Part shown: positions 7,365 to 16,343 of the stretch, piece after piece
Numbering within the stretch: position 1 is the stretch's first letter
How the letters are laid out: every line of letters starts with the position of its first letter
From: Spirochaetaceae bacterium
Lineage (GTDB): Bacteria > Spirochaetota > Spirochaetia > SZUA-6 > Bin103
Reading direction: 5' to 3'
Length of the DNA stretch: 46,526 bases
Assembly (NCBI GenBank): GCA_028818385.1
Contig: JAPPNY010000220.1
Span: 30,962 to 77,487, forward strand
Translations under genes and position numbers: made by a program
Notes under the pieces: generated by a model
What the model saw: only the letters and a program-made list of their open reading frames with translations
Database searches by the model: none
Told to the model about the DNA's origin: nothing

Positions 7365-8333
7365 ATGCGGAAGGCCGTCATCACCGATCACTCGTTCGAG
7401 ACACCCGACGTCGAGAGGTCCATCCTCGATCCGCTCGGCTGTTCGGTGGTCTCCCAGCGGGCGTTCACGGATCAGGACGCCCTCATCGATCTGGTGCGCG
7501 ACGCGGACTACGTCATCACTCAGTTCGCGCCCGTGAATGCGGAAGTGATCGAATGTATGCAAAAATGCATGATCATCGTGCGCTACGGCATCGGTGTGGA
7601 CAACGTCGACCTTGCGGCGGCGGAGCGGAAGGGCATTCCGGTCTGCAACGTGCCCGACTACTGCATCGACGAGGTCGCCGACCACGCGATCGCGATGATC
7701 CTGGACCTGACCCGCAGGATCACCCAGAACGCCCTCACGGTGCGGGGCGGTGGCTGGGGGCTGGCGGTCGAGCCCGCCGAGATGCGCGCCCTGAAGGGGC
7801 AGACCGTCGGCGTCGTCGCCTACGGCAGGATCGGGAGGGAGGTGGCTCTGCGGTTGGGGCCGTTCAAGTGCCGGGTCGTCGCCTGCGACCCTGCGGTCGA
7901 TCCGGCCCGGATGGAGGCCGACGGGGTGGAGCCGGTGAGCCTCCAGCGGCTCTACGCGGAGAGCGACATCGTCACCCTGCACTGCCCGAGCACCGAGGCG
8001 ACCCGCCGCATGATCGCGTCGGACTCCATCGGCGCAATGAAGGACGGCGCGCTGCTGATCAACGTAGCGCGGGGCACGTTGGTGGACACCGCCGCCCTGG
8101 TAGCCGCGTTGCGGAGCGGCAAGCTCGTGGGGGCGGCCCTGGACGTGACCGATCCGGAGCCGATCGATCCCGGCCACCCACTGGTGGGGATGGAGAACGT
8201 GCTGATCACCTCCCACGTCGCGTCGGTCAGCGAGCCGGCCGGCCGCACGCTGCGCACGAGCGTCGCCAACACCGTGGCCGCCGCGGTGCGGGGTGAGAAG
8301 CTCCCGAACGTCGTCAACGGCGTGGGCGCCTGA
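7365..8333 (+). CDS. D-2-hydroxyacid dehydrogenase (CtBP/SerA-like)
   Basis: This is an NAD-dependent D-isomer-specific 2-hydroxyacid dehydrogenase (322 aa from the ATG). It reduces a 2-keto acid or oxidises the D-2-hydroxyacid. The catalytic triad is present: R236 (NVARGTLVD), E265 (DPEP) and H284 (ITSHVAS). The nucleotide-binding loop reads AYGRIG at residues 152-157, with Ala replacing the first Gly of GxGxxG. The frame also offers a GTG 12 bp upstream (7353), but the ATG start MRKAVITDHS fits the family better. It is followed closely by the GH36 gene, which suggests a role in catabolism of the released sugar or its acid. The substrate is unknown. Confidence 0.85.
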   Translation: MRKAVITDHSFETPDVERSILDPLGCSVVSQRAFTDQDALIDLVRDADYVITQFAPVNAEVIECMQKCMIIVRYGIGVDNVDLAAAERKGIPVCNVPDYCIDEVADHAIAMILDLTRRITQNALTVRGGGWGLAVEPAEMRALKGQTVGVVAYGRIGREVALRLGPFKCRVVACDPAVDPARMEADGVEPVSLQRLYAESDIVTLHCPSTEATRRMIASDSIGAMKDGALLINVARGTLVDTAALVAALRSGKLVGAALDVTDPEPIDPGHPLVGMENVLITSHVASVSEPAGRTLRTSVANTVAAAVRGEKLPNVVNGVGA

Positions 8334-8346
8334 GGACACCGTCCCG

Positions 8347-10386
8347 ATGCCCGCGCTCGTCAAGCAGTCCGAGCTCGACAGGGCGCGTGCCTGGCTCGAC
8401 GCGTCGTTCGTGTCCGACGGCGCCGGCGCGCCGGCCGCGCTGCCGCTTTCCTGCCGGTGCGGGGACCGCCCCGCGTCGTCGGTGCTCGGCGACTGGTCGG
8501 TGCAGGGCGACGGCCCGAGGACGGACGACGGCGTGACCCGGCAGGCGGTCACCTTCACCGACCCGCGCACCGCGCTGTCGTGCCGGATCGAGGTCGCCAC
8601 GTACGACGAATACCCCGCGGTCGAGTGGGTGGCCCGGTTCGAGAATGCCGGCACGCGGGACTCGCCCATCCTGTCGCGGATCATGGCGCTCGACGCCCTT
8701 TTCCCGGTCGACCGCGCGGCAGAGTGCCGCGTGCACCACGCGCGCGGCGGCCTCACCCAGACCGACGACTTCGAGCCGCTCTGCACCCCGCTCACCTTCC
8801 GCCAGGGCGGACGTCGGCTCGCCCTCGCTGCCCGCACCGGCAAGTCCTCGACGCTGCACCTGCCGTTCTTCAATCTGGAGCTCGGGCCCGGCGGCGTCAT
8901 CGGTGCCATCGGCTGGTCCGGCGGCTGGGCGGCGTCGTTCGAGCGCGGCGCCGAAGGCGTGCGGGTGGCCGCCGGCATGCAACGCACGCACCTGACGCTG
9001 CGTCCCGGAGAGCGGATCAGGACGCCGCGCATCCTGCTGCTCTTCTGGGACGCGGACGGCGACGGCGAGCCGGGGGCCTCGACAGGGCGGGTCCGCGGCC
9101 ACAACGTGCTGCGCCGTCTGATCCTGGCCCACTACACGCCGCGCCCGAACGGCAGGCCGCTGCGGCCGCCGTTCTGCGAGGGTGCATGGGGCGCTCGGCC
9201 GGAGTCCGTGCACTTGGCGAAAATCGCCTGGCTGGCCGAGCACCGCATCCCGACCGAGTGCTACTGGATCGACGCCGGCTGGTACGGGCCGCGTCCCATC
9301 GCGGAGGCGGCCGACGGAATGAGCGGCGGCTGGATGAAGCAGGTGGGAAGCTGGACCCCGAACGCGGAGGCGTACCCGCGTGGCGTGCGGCCGATCGCCG
9401 ACGCCGCGGCGCGGGCGGGGCTGGGCCTGGTGCTGTGGGTCGAGCCGGAGCGCGCGTTCCAGGGCTCCGACATGGCGCGCGAGCATCCCGAGTGGCTCAT
9501 CGGGCCGGTGCGGTCGGGCTACGTGGACGGCGACAACTACCTGGTCAACCTCGGTATCCCGGAGGCGCGGCGTCATGTCACCGAGATGCTCTCCGGCCTC
9601 ATCGCCGACGGAGGGGTGACCTGCTACCGCCAGGACTTCAACGACCTAAGGGTCCCGGAGCTGTGCGCGATGGCCGACGCGCCGGAGCGGATCGGCATGA
9701 CCGAGATCGGCCATATCACCGGCCTGTACGCGATGTGGGACGAGCTGCTCGCCCGGCACCCGGGCCTGATCATCGACAACTGCGCCGGCGGCGGGCAGCG
9801 CATCGACCTGGAGACCATCTCGCGCAGCGTGCCGCTGTGGCGAAGCGACCTGCAGTGCTTTCCGTTCGACCCCATGGCCATGCAGACGCAGTCGCAGGGA
9901 CTCGCGCCGTGGGTGCCGCTGAGCGCCGCGGTCGCCAAGGACACGACCGCCTACGCGATGCGCAGTGCGGCGGGTTCAGCGATTATCACCCACTTCAGCT
10001 CGCGCGCGGTCGAGGGCCGGGAAGCGGTGCCCGCCGATCGGCTGCGCGAGCGGCTGACGGAGGCGCACGAGATCCGCCGCTACTTCTCCGGCGACTTCTA
10101 CCCGCTGTTGACCTTCAGCCTGGCCGCGGACGCGTGGGCGGCGTGGCAGTACGACTGCCCCGAGCGGGGCGACGGGCTGGTGCTGGCCTTCCGGCGCCAT
10201 GAGTCGCCGTTCCGGGAGTGGCAGGCGACGCTTCGCGCGCTCGACCCGGCCGCGATCTACGAGGTCCGCTCGTGGGATGACGGCGGCACGTGGAGGGCGC
10301 GGGGCGACGCGCTGTTGGACGACGGGTTCGCCGTCCGCATCGACGCTCGGCCGGGTAGTGCGCTCTATACCTACCGGATCGTGTGA
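8347..10386 (+). CDS. GH36-family alpha-galactosidase (first copy)
   Basis: This is a retaining glycoside hydrolase of clan GH-D (GH36-like, 679 aa) expected to release terminal alpha-galactose or a related sugar. An N-terminal beta-sandwich (about 1-270) precedes a TIM barrel that contains YWIDAGWYG, LWVEPERAF and CYRQDFND. D430 in the last motif is the nucleophile candidate, and D501 in LWRSDLQ is the acid/base candidate. A C-terminal beta domain follows. No signal peptide is seen, so it is probably cytoplasmic and acts on imported oligosaccharide. The frame runs 54 bp upstream into the previous gene; ATG 8347 leaves a 13 bp gap. It shares architecture with the two other GH36 genes here but is clearly divergent from them. 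Confidence 0.88.
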   Translation: MPALVKQSELDRARAWLDASFVSDGAGAPAALPLSCRCGDRPASSVLGDWSVQGDGPRTDDGVTRQAVTFTDPRTALSCRIEVATYDEYPAVEWVARFENAGTRDSPILSRIMALDALFPVDRAAECRVHHARGGLTQTDDFEPLCTPLTFRQGGRRLALAARTGKSSTLHLPFFNLELGPGGVIGAIGWSGGWAASFERGAEGVRVAAGMQRTHLTLRPGERIRTPRILLLFWDADGDGEPGASTGRVRGHNVLRRLILAHYTPRPNGRPLRPPFCEGAWGARPESVHLAKIAWLAEHRIPTECYWIDAGWYGPRPIAEAADGMSGGWMKQVGSWTPNAEAYPRGVRPIADAAARAGLGLVLWVEPERAFQGSDMAREHPEWLIGPVRSGYVDGDNYLVNLGIPEARRHVTEMLSGLIADGGVTCYRQDFNDLRVPELCAMADAPERIGMTEIGHITGLYAMWDELLARHPGLIIDNCAGGGQRIDLETISRSVPLWRSDLQCFPFDPMAMQTQSQGLAPWVPLSAAVAKDTTAYAMRSAAGSAIITHFSSRAVEGREAVPADRLRERLTEAHEIRRYFSGDFYPLLTFSLAADAWAAWQYDCPERGDGLVLAFRRHESPFREWQATLRALDPAAIYEVRSWDDGGTWRARGDALLDDGFAVRIDARPGSALYTYRIV

Positions 10387-10393
10387 GCGCCCC

Positions 10394-11815
10394 GTGCCCG
10401 ACCGACGCCCGAATGTCGTTCTCGTCACTGCCCACGACCTGGGCCGGCACCTGCGCTGCTATGGAATCCCGACCGTGCGGTCGCCTTGCCTCGACGCGCT
10501 GGCGCGCGGCGGCGTGCGCTTCTCCGACGCTTTCGCCGTGACCTCGGAGTGCGCGCCGTCGTGGGCGGCGCTGTTTACCGGCCGCTACCCGCATTCCACC
10601 GGCGTGATGGGGCGCTCGGCGCCCCACTTCGCCTGGCAACTGGGCGCCGCCGAACGACACGTGGCGGAACTGCTCCGCTCGGCTGGCTACAGGACAGCGC
10701 TGGCAGGCGCGAACGACGTGGGCGCCGCGCCCGTGACGCGCACCGGCAGGTTCGTCGCGCCGGGCGTGGAGGCGGCGCACGACCCCGCAGGCGCACGGCG
10801 CTGCGGGTTCGAGGAGGCGATGCCGGCCGGGCGCGGTCAGGCGGTCGCCGAGCACGCCGTGCGGTGGCTGGAGCGCAACGCTCGCTCCTCGCGCCCGTTC
10901 TACCTGCAGGTGGGCTTCCCGGAGGCCTGCCGCCAGGACTCCGCGTCGTCGGAATCCGGCGGGGGTGGCCCCGACCGCATCGGGTTCCTGGGCGCCTACC
11001 TCGCGGCCGACGATGCGTTGGGCGTGACGGTGCCGCCGTACGTGCGCGACACGCCGGCGGCGCGCGCGGAGCTGGCCGAGCTGCAGGGGGCGATCCGCTA
11101 CCTGGACGAGCAGGTCGGCGCCGTGCTGGACGCGCTGCGGCGGCTCGATCTGGAGGAGGACACGCTGTTGGTCTTCACTACCGACCACGGGCCGGCCGTG
11201 CCGCGGGCCAAGGCGTCGCTGCTGGACAGCGGCCTGGGCATCGCGCTGCTCGTCCGCTGGCCCGCCCGCGGATGGGACGGAAGCCGCGTCGCGCGTGAGC
11301 TCGTCGCGAACATCGACGTGGTGCCGACGGTGCTGCAGGCGGCCGGCGCGCCCGTCCACGGCGGCGTCCAGGGGGTGAGCCTGTGCGGGCTGCTCGACGG
11401 CCAGTCCGGCGCGCCGCGCGACCGCCTGTTCGCGCAGATGAATTACCATGACTACTACGACCCGATCCGCTGCGTGCGCACCGGCACGCACAAGATGATC
11501 GTCTACTTCAGCAACGCCCGCTCCTACGGCGACCCGTGCGCGTCGTGGAAGCCGCGCATGACCGCAGCGCGGGAACCCGAACCGCCGCGGGAGCCGTTCC
11601 ACCCGGTCTACGAGCTCTACGAACTGACCGCCGACCCCGGGGAGTGGCGGAACGTCGTGGACGATCCGGCTGAGCGGAGCGTCCGCGACGAGCTGCTCGC
11701 CACGATCCACGAGCACATGCAAGCGACCGGCGACCCGTTGCTGGCCGGAGCGGTGACCTCGCCGCTGCATCGCTGGGCGGTCGAGGCGCTGGCCGCGGCC
11801 GGCGGGGCGGAGTAG
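10394..11815 (+). CDS. sulfatase-family protein with altered formylglycine motif (CAPSW)
   Basis: This is an alkaline-phosphatase-superfamily sulfatase (473 aa from GTG 10394, 7 bp after the GH36 stop). It opens with NVVLVTAHDLGRHLRCYG and keeps the C-terminal metal-binding segment FTTDHGPAVPRAK. The maturation motif, normally C-x-P-S-R, reads C53-A-P-S-W57, so the Cys that becomes formylglycine is kept but the Arg is Trp (codon 10562-10564). The downstream LFTGRYPHS is normal. The neighbouring sulfatase has canonical CSPSR. The protein may be poorly matured, may use another maturation route, or may have lost sulfatase activity. No signal peptide is visible. The frame continues far upstream, but that part lies inside the GH36 gene. 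Confidence 0.85.
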   Translation: MPDRRPNVVLVTAHDLGRHLRCYGIPTVRSPCLDALARGGVRFSDAFAVTSECAPSWAALFTGRYPHSTGVMGRSAPHFAWQLGAAERHVAELLRSAGYRTALAGANDVGAAPVTRTGRFVAPGVEAAHDPAGARRCGFEEAMPAGRGQAVAEHAVRWLERNARSSRPFYLQVGFPEACRQDSASSESGGGGPDRIGFLGAYLAADDALGVTVPPYVRDTPAARAELAELQGAIRYLDEQVGAVLDALRRLDLEEDTLLVFTTDHGPAVPRAKASLLDSGLGIALLVRWPARGWDGSRVARELVANIDVVPTVLQAAGAPVHGGVQGVSLCGLLDGQSGAPRDRLFAQMNYHDYYDPIRCVRTGTHKMIVYFSNARSYGDPCASWKPRMTAAREPEPPREPFHPVYELYELTADPGEWRNVVDDPAERSVRDELLATIHEHMQATGDPLLAGAVTSPLHRWAVEALAAAGGAE

Positions 11816-11820
11816 CGAGA

Positions 11821-13251
11821 GTGGCATCGGACAGCGGCAGCTCCCGGCCGAACATCGTCCTCGTGCACTGCCACGACCTGGGCAGGCACCTGCACTGCTA
11901 TGGGGTGCCTACCGTGCGCTCCCCGAACCTGGATTCGCTGGCCGCAGCGGGCGTTCGGTTCGACCGCGCGTTCGCCACGGCGCCGCAGTGCAGTCCGTCG
12001 CGGGCCAGCATGGTGACCGGGCGCTTCCCGCACTCGCACGGGGTCATGGGGCTTTCGCAGTCGAACTTCGCATGGGACCTCCACCACGGGGAGCGGCACG
12101 TGGCGGAGCTGCTCCGCGACGCCGGCTACCGCACCGGCATCGTCGGCCTCCATCACGCGGGCCGCTGCGGAGCGGTGCTGCCGGCGGCCTTCTCGACCCA
12201 ACAGGCGTTCGCGACCGAGGAGGAGATCGCCGCCCGCTGCGGATTCGATCACGCCGAGCTGTTCGGCAGGGGGGAGGTCGTGGCCGATCGCGCGATCGCG
12301 GAGCTGCGCCGCGCTTCGCGGTGCGATCTCCCGTTCTTCCTGGAGATCGGCTTCGGAGAGCCGCATCGGCGCAAGTCGCTGATCGCGCCCGACCCGGACT
12401 ACGAGGGGTTCGTCGGCGACTACATCGAGCCGGACGACTCGCTCGGTGTCACCGTGCCGCCCTATCTCCGCGACGAACCGTTCGCCCGGCGCGACTTCAC
12501 GGAGTTCCAGGGCGCGGTGCGCTACCTGGACATCCATGCCGGTCGAATCTTCCGGGAGATCGAGCGGCTCGGCCTGGACGAGCACACCCTGGTGGTCTTC
12601 ACCACCGACCACGGCATCGCCATGACGCGGGCCAAGAGCACCCTGTACGACGCCGGCATCGGCATCTCGCTGATCGTCCGGTACCCCGCCCGCGGATGGG
12701 CCGGCGGGCGCGTGCAGCGCGAGCTTGCCAGCAACGTCGATCTCGTCCCGACGCTGCTGGATGCCGCCGGCGTGCCGGCGCGGCCGGCCATCCAGGGCCA
12801 CAGCTTGGCCGGCCTGCTCGACGGCAGGCCGGGGGCGGTCCGCGACAGCGTCTTCGCCGAGATGAGCTACCAGAACTACTACGATCCGCGGCGCTGCATC
12901 CGCACCGACCGCCACAAGCTGATCGTCTATTTCACCGCGTCGGTGACCCTCATTCAGCAGACCGGCGCGGCGGCCCTGCACACGACCCCGGTGACGCCGG
13001 AGCGGATCTCCGGCACGTTCCATCCGCTGGCCGAGCTGTTCGATCTGCGCGAGGATCCCGAGGAGCTCGACAACGTGATCGACCGCCCGGCGTGCCGGCA
13101 GGTGCGCGACGAACTCCTCGGCCGCCTGTACCGGTGGATGCGCGATACCGGCGACCCGCTCCTGGACGGAGCGATCGCCGCGCCGATGCACGGCTGGGCG
13201 CTGCGCGTGCTGAACGAGGCGAGCGCGGCGGTCGCCGCAAAGGAGGCCTGA
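11821..13251 (+). CDS. sulfatase (canonical CSPSR)
   Basis: This is a type I sulfatase (476 aa) that hydrolyses a sulfate ester or sulfamate, probably on a sugar. The formylglycine signature is complete: C57-S-P-S-R61 followed by ASMVTGRFPHSHGVMG. NIVLVHCHDLGRHLHCYG supplies the N-terminal metal site, and FTTDHGIAMTRAKSTLYDAG the C-terminal one. It starts with GTG 5 bp after the previous sulfatase and is a tandem paralogue of it. It ends 1 bp before the SDR gene, so translation is likely coupled. No signal peptide is visible, so action on imported sulfated oligosaccharides is inferred. Confidence 0.9.
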   Translation: MASDSGSSRPNIVLVHCHDLGRHLHCYGVPTVRSPNLDSLAAAGVRFDRAFATAPQCSPSRASMVTGRFPHSHGVMGLSQSNFAWDLHHGERHVAELLRDAGYRTGIVGLHHAGRCGAVLPAAFSTQQAFATEEEIAARCGFDHAELFGRGEVVADRAIAELRRASRCDLPFFLEIGFGEPHRRKSLIAPDPDYEGFVGDYIEPDDSLGVTVPPYLRDEPFARRDFTEFQGAVRYLDIHAGRIFREIERLGLDEHTLVVFTTDHGIAMTRAKSTLYDAGIGISLIVRYPARGWAGGRVQRELASNVDLVPTLLDAAGVPARPAIQGHSLAGLLDGRPGAVRDSVFAEMSYQNYYDPRRCIRTDRHKLIVYFTASVTLIQQTGAAALHTTPVTPERISGTFHPLAELFDLREDPEELDNVIDRPACRQVRDELLGRLYRWMRDTGDPLLDGAIAAPMHGWALRVLNEASAAVAAKEA

Positions 13252-13252
13252 C

Positions 13253-14068
13253 ATGGCTGGCAATCTGTTCGACCTGACCGATCGCGTCGCCGTGGTGTCC
13301 GGCGCGGCCCGCGGGATGGGCCGCGCGATGTCGATCGGCTTCGCCGAGTACGGCGCAGATCTGCTGCTCGCCGACATCGACGCAGAAGGGATGGAGGACA
13401 CGGCTGCGACCATCGAGGCGCTGGGCCGGAGGGCCGTCCCGGCGGTGTGCGACGTCTCGGACACGGAGCAGATCGACGCGCTCTACGCCACGCTGGACCG
13501 GGAGTTCGGCCGCATCGACGTGCTGGGCAACGTGGCCGGGGAGGGCGGCCACGGCGACCCCGCCAAGCTCCCCGTCGACGAGATCCGACGCTCCATGGAG
13601 GGGCTCGTGATCGGGCGCTTTCACTGCACGCAGCAGGCCGGCCGGCGCATGATCGCGGCCGGCAAGGGCAGCATCATGAGCATCGTCTCCATCGCCGGTT
13701 TCAGCGCGCTCGGCCGGCACCACATCCCCTACAGCATGGCGATGGGCGCCGTGGCGCAGATGACCCGCGAGTTGAGCTCCGAGTGGGCGCCGCTGGGCGT
13801 GCGCGTGAACGCCATCGTCTGCGCGCAGGTGGAGAACCAGGGCCTGCGGGACCGGATGGAGGCCGACCCCGTCCTGCGCAGCAACTTCCTGCGCGGTCTG
13901 CCCATCGGCCGCCTGGGACGGCCGGAGGAGATCAAGGGCCTGGCGATCCTGCTCGCCTCGGACGCGTCGTCGTTCATGACCGGCGCGCTCGTGCCCTTCG
14001 ACGGCGGGAATCTCGCCAGGAACGCGGGCGGCTCGCACCCCGGCATGCCGCCGCTCGGGCCGTCGTAG
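13253..14068 (+). CDS. SDR-family protein lacking the catalytic Lys
   Basis: This is a classical short-chain dehydrogenase/reductase fold (271 aa). The cofactor motif SGAARGMG (16-23) and the NVAG motif (93-96) are present. The Ser region (SIVSIAG, 143-149) and Y160 are in place, but the YxxxK motif reads Y-S-M-A-M, so the catalytic Lys is Met164. The C-terminal SFMTGALVPFDGG matches the family. It begins 1 bp after the sulfatase gene. Its 3' 447 bp are duplicated 8.7 kb downstream. It could still bind NAD(P)(H), act on an unusual substrate, or be inactive; the sequence does not decide. Confidence 0.85.
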   Translation: MAGNLFDLTDRVAVVSGAARGMGRAMSIGFAEYGADLLLADIDAEGMEDTAATIEALGRRAVPAVCDVSDTEQIDALYATLDREFGRIDVLGNVAGEGGHGDPAKLPVDEIRRSMEGLVIGRFHCTQQAGRRMIAAGKGSIMSIVSIAGFSALGRHHIPYSMAMGAVAQMTRELSSEWAPLGVRVNAIVCAQVENQGLRDRMEADPVLRSNFLRGLPIGRLGRPEEIKGLAILLASDASSFMTGALVPFDGGNLARNAGGSHPGMPPLGPS

Positions 14069-14126
14069 CGCTCCAGGACAATCGCCTGCGGTGGTGCGAC
14101 GCTACGGGAGTGAGAGACGGCGAGTC

Positions 14127-16298
14127 ATGCCGGGCACGAACCGGGTGGCAGGCGCAGGACTCCGACGACTGTGCCTGGTCGCGCTGGCGGCGGGGCTCGG
14201 CTGCTCCCTGGGGGGCGCCGGGGCCGACGCGCCTACGTTTCCGCGAGCGATCTCCGGGGAGATGACGGGAGGGACGGCGGAAGCAGCCGAGGAGGCGAAG
14301 GAGATCGAGATGGCGGGTTTCGACGCTTGGCTGGAAGCGCACGTGAGCGGGCCGGATCCACGCCCGCCGGTTTCGTTCAAGTATGGCGAGACGGCGTCCG
14401 CGGAGCTGCTGCCGGCGTGGACCTTCTCGCGCGAGTCGGCCGAGCCCGACGAGCACCGCACCGAATGGACGCTCCGCTATGCCGATCCCGACACGGGGCT
14501 CGTGCTGACGTACGTCGCCACCGTGTACCGGAGCTACCCCGCGGTCGAGTGGGTGGTCTGGCTGGAGAACACCGGAGCGGCGGACACTCCCGTGCTCTCC
14601 GAGGTGTTCGCCGGCGACCTGGTCGTCACGGCCGGAGCGTCGCGGTCGGCGCGCGCGTCCGGGCCGTGGACGCTCCATCACGCCCGTGGCAGCACCGCGA
14701 AGGTGGACGACTTCGAGCCGCTCACGACCGAGATCAAGCGCAACGCGACGGTCAGCCTCGCCCCGGTCGGCGGCCGGTCGTCGGACACGACGCTGCCCTT
14801 CTTCAACCTCGCCTTTCCCGGCAACCACGGCGTCGTCGTCGGCGTGGGCTGGACCGGGCAGTGGGCGGCTTCCGTGGAGCGCACCGGCGCGGCGTCGGCC
14901 CGCGTGCGGACGGGACTGGAGGTGATGAACACCTACCTGGCGCCGGGCGAGCGGATCAGGCTCCCCGCGACGCTGCTGCTGTTCTGGGCCGGGACCGACC
15001 GGCTGCGCGGCAACAACCTGCTGCGCCGCCTGATCGCCGACCACTACACGCCTGCGGTGGACGGCCAGCCGGCCGAGCCCATGATCTACGCGAGCGTGCA
15101 CGGCACGGTCGGGTTCCACGACTCCAGCGAGCGCGTGGTGACCTCGGTGGCCGAAGCGATCGCGCGGCGGGACCTGGCCGTGGACTACGTGCAGGTCGAC
15201 GCGGGATGGTACCGCCTGCTGCCGGACAGGCTCGGCCCGAACGCCTGGGCGTGGTCGTGCGGCACCTGGACCCCGGATCCCGAGCGGTACCCGAACGGCA
15301 TGCGGGCCGCGGCCGACACCGTACACGCCAACGGCCTCAAGTACATCCTGTGGTTCGAGCCGGAGCGGGCGATGGTGGGCACCGAGACCTACCGGGAACA
15401 CCCGGAGTTCCTGATCCCGCCGCCCCCGGCATACGCGTTGCCGCCCGAGCACCGCTACCTGAACCGCGACGGCTTTCATCTCCTCGACCTGGGGAATCCC
15501 GAGGCGCGGGCCTGGGCCATCGCCACCTTCTCGGCGAAGATCGGCGAGTGGGCCCTGGACGTCTACCGCCACGACTTCAACCTGTATCCGGTCCATTACT
15601 GGCGCCATGGCGAGGCGGAGGACCGGCAGGGGATGAACGAGATCCGCTACGTCATGGGGCTGTACGAGTACTTCGACGCGCTCCGGCGCGAGCACCCGCA
15701 CCTGGTCATCGACAGCTCGGCCTCCGGCGGGCGGCGCATCGACATCGAGATGCTCAGGCGGACGATCACCTTCTGGCGCAGCGACCTGACCTGGGTCCCG
15801 GAGCCGCAGCAGGACATGACGGCCGCCCTGTCGTACTGGATCCCCTTCCACGGCGTCGGTGCGATCCGCCGCACCCCGTACGATGTCCGCAGCGGCATGG
15901 GTGCCGTCTTCGGCCTGGCCATCAACGTGCGGGAGCTGACGAGCTCGGCAGTCATGCGGCAGGTCGCCGAGATCCGGGATCTCGGGGACCTCTTCCTGGG
16001 CGACTACTACCCGCTCACCGCGTACAGCCGTGACGACGACGTCTGGATGGCGTGGCAGTTCGACCGTCCGGACCAGGGCAGGGGACTGGTACAGGCCTTC
16101 CGGCGGAGTGAGGCGGAACAGGGGACGCTGGCGCTCCGGCTCAGAAACCTCGACCCGGAGGCGGCGTACGCGGTGACCGACCTGGACGCACCCGGCGGGG
16201 CCGTCACGGTGAGCGGCGCGAAGCTCATGAGCGAGGGGTTGTCGGCGTCCGTCCGGGCGCTCGAATCGGCGCTGTTCGTCTACGAACGGGTGCGGTAG
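14127..16298 (+). CDS. exported GH36-family alpha-galactosidase (second copy)
   Basis: This GH36-like hydrolase (723 aa) begins with a signal peptide: a basic start, then LRRLCLVALAAGLGC, a possible loose lipobox with Cys near residue 24. The TIM-barrel motifs are YVQVDAGWYR, LWFEPERAM, VYRHDFNLYP (nucleophile candidate D483) and FWRSDLTW (acid/base candidate D553). It is the only one of the three GH36 genes with an export signal. It would therefore act outside the cytoplasm on material the transporters then import. The open frame extends 36 bp upstream, but ATG 14127 gives a proper signal peptide. It ends 45 bp before the convergent third GH36 gene. Confidence 0.87.
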   Translation: MPGTNRVAGAGLRRLCLVALAAGLGCSLGGAGADAPTFPRAISGEMTGGTAEAAEEAKEIEMAGFDAWLEAHVSGPDPRPPVSFKYGETASAELLPAWTFSRESAEPDEHRTEWTLRYADPDTGLVLTYVATVYRSYPAVEWVVWLENTGAADTPVLSEVFAGDLVVTAGASRSARASGPWTLHHARGSTAKVDDFEPLTTEIKRNATVSLAPVGGRSSDTTLPFFNLAFPGNHGVVVGVGWTGQWAASVERTGAASARVRTGLEVMNTYLAPGERIRLPATLLLFWAGTDRLRGNNLLRRLIADHYTPAVDGQPAEPMIYASVHGTVGFHDSSERVVTSVAEAIARRDLAVDYVQVDAGWYRLLPDRLGPNAWAWSCGTWTPDPERYPNGMRAAADTVHANGLKYILWFEPERAMVGTETYREHPEFLIPPPPAYALPPEHRYLNRDGFHLLDLGNPEARAWAIATFSAKIGEWALDVYRHDFNLYPVHYWRHGEAEDRQGMNEIRYVMGLYEYFDALRREHPHLVIDSSASGGRRIDIEMLRRTITFWRSDLTWVPEPQQDMTAALSYWIPFHGVGAIRRTPYDVRSGMGAVFGLAINVRELTSSAVMRQVAEIRDLGDLFLGDYYPLTAYSRDDDVWMAWQFDRPDQGRGLVQAFRRSEAEQGTLALRLRNLDPEAAYAVTDLDAPGGAVTVSGAKLMSEGLSASVRALESALFVYERVR

Positions 16299-16343
16299 GC
16301 GCGGCCGTCTCCCACGGCGTCCTCCCGTCGCGGCCCACGGCGG

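Noticed and set aside
7170..9104. A 644-codon minus-strand frame opposite the 2-hydroxyacid dehydrogenase and GH36 genes.
   Set aside because: It is antisense to genes with conserved catalytic motifs and has no recognisable domain.
13974..15851. A 625-codon minus-strand frame opposite the second GH36 gene.
   Set aside because: It is a shadow frame; the plus strand has a signal peptide and GH36 motifs.
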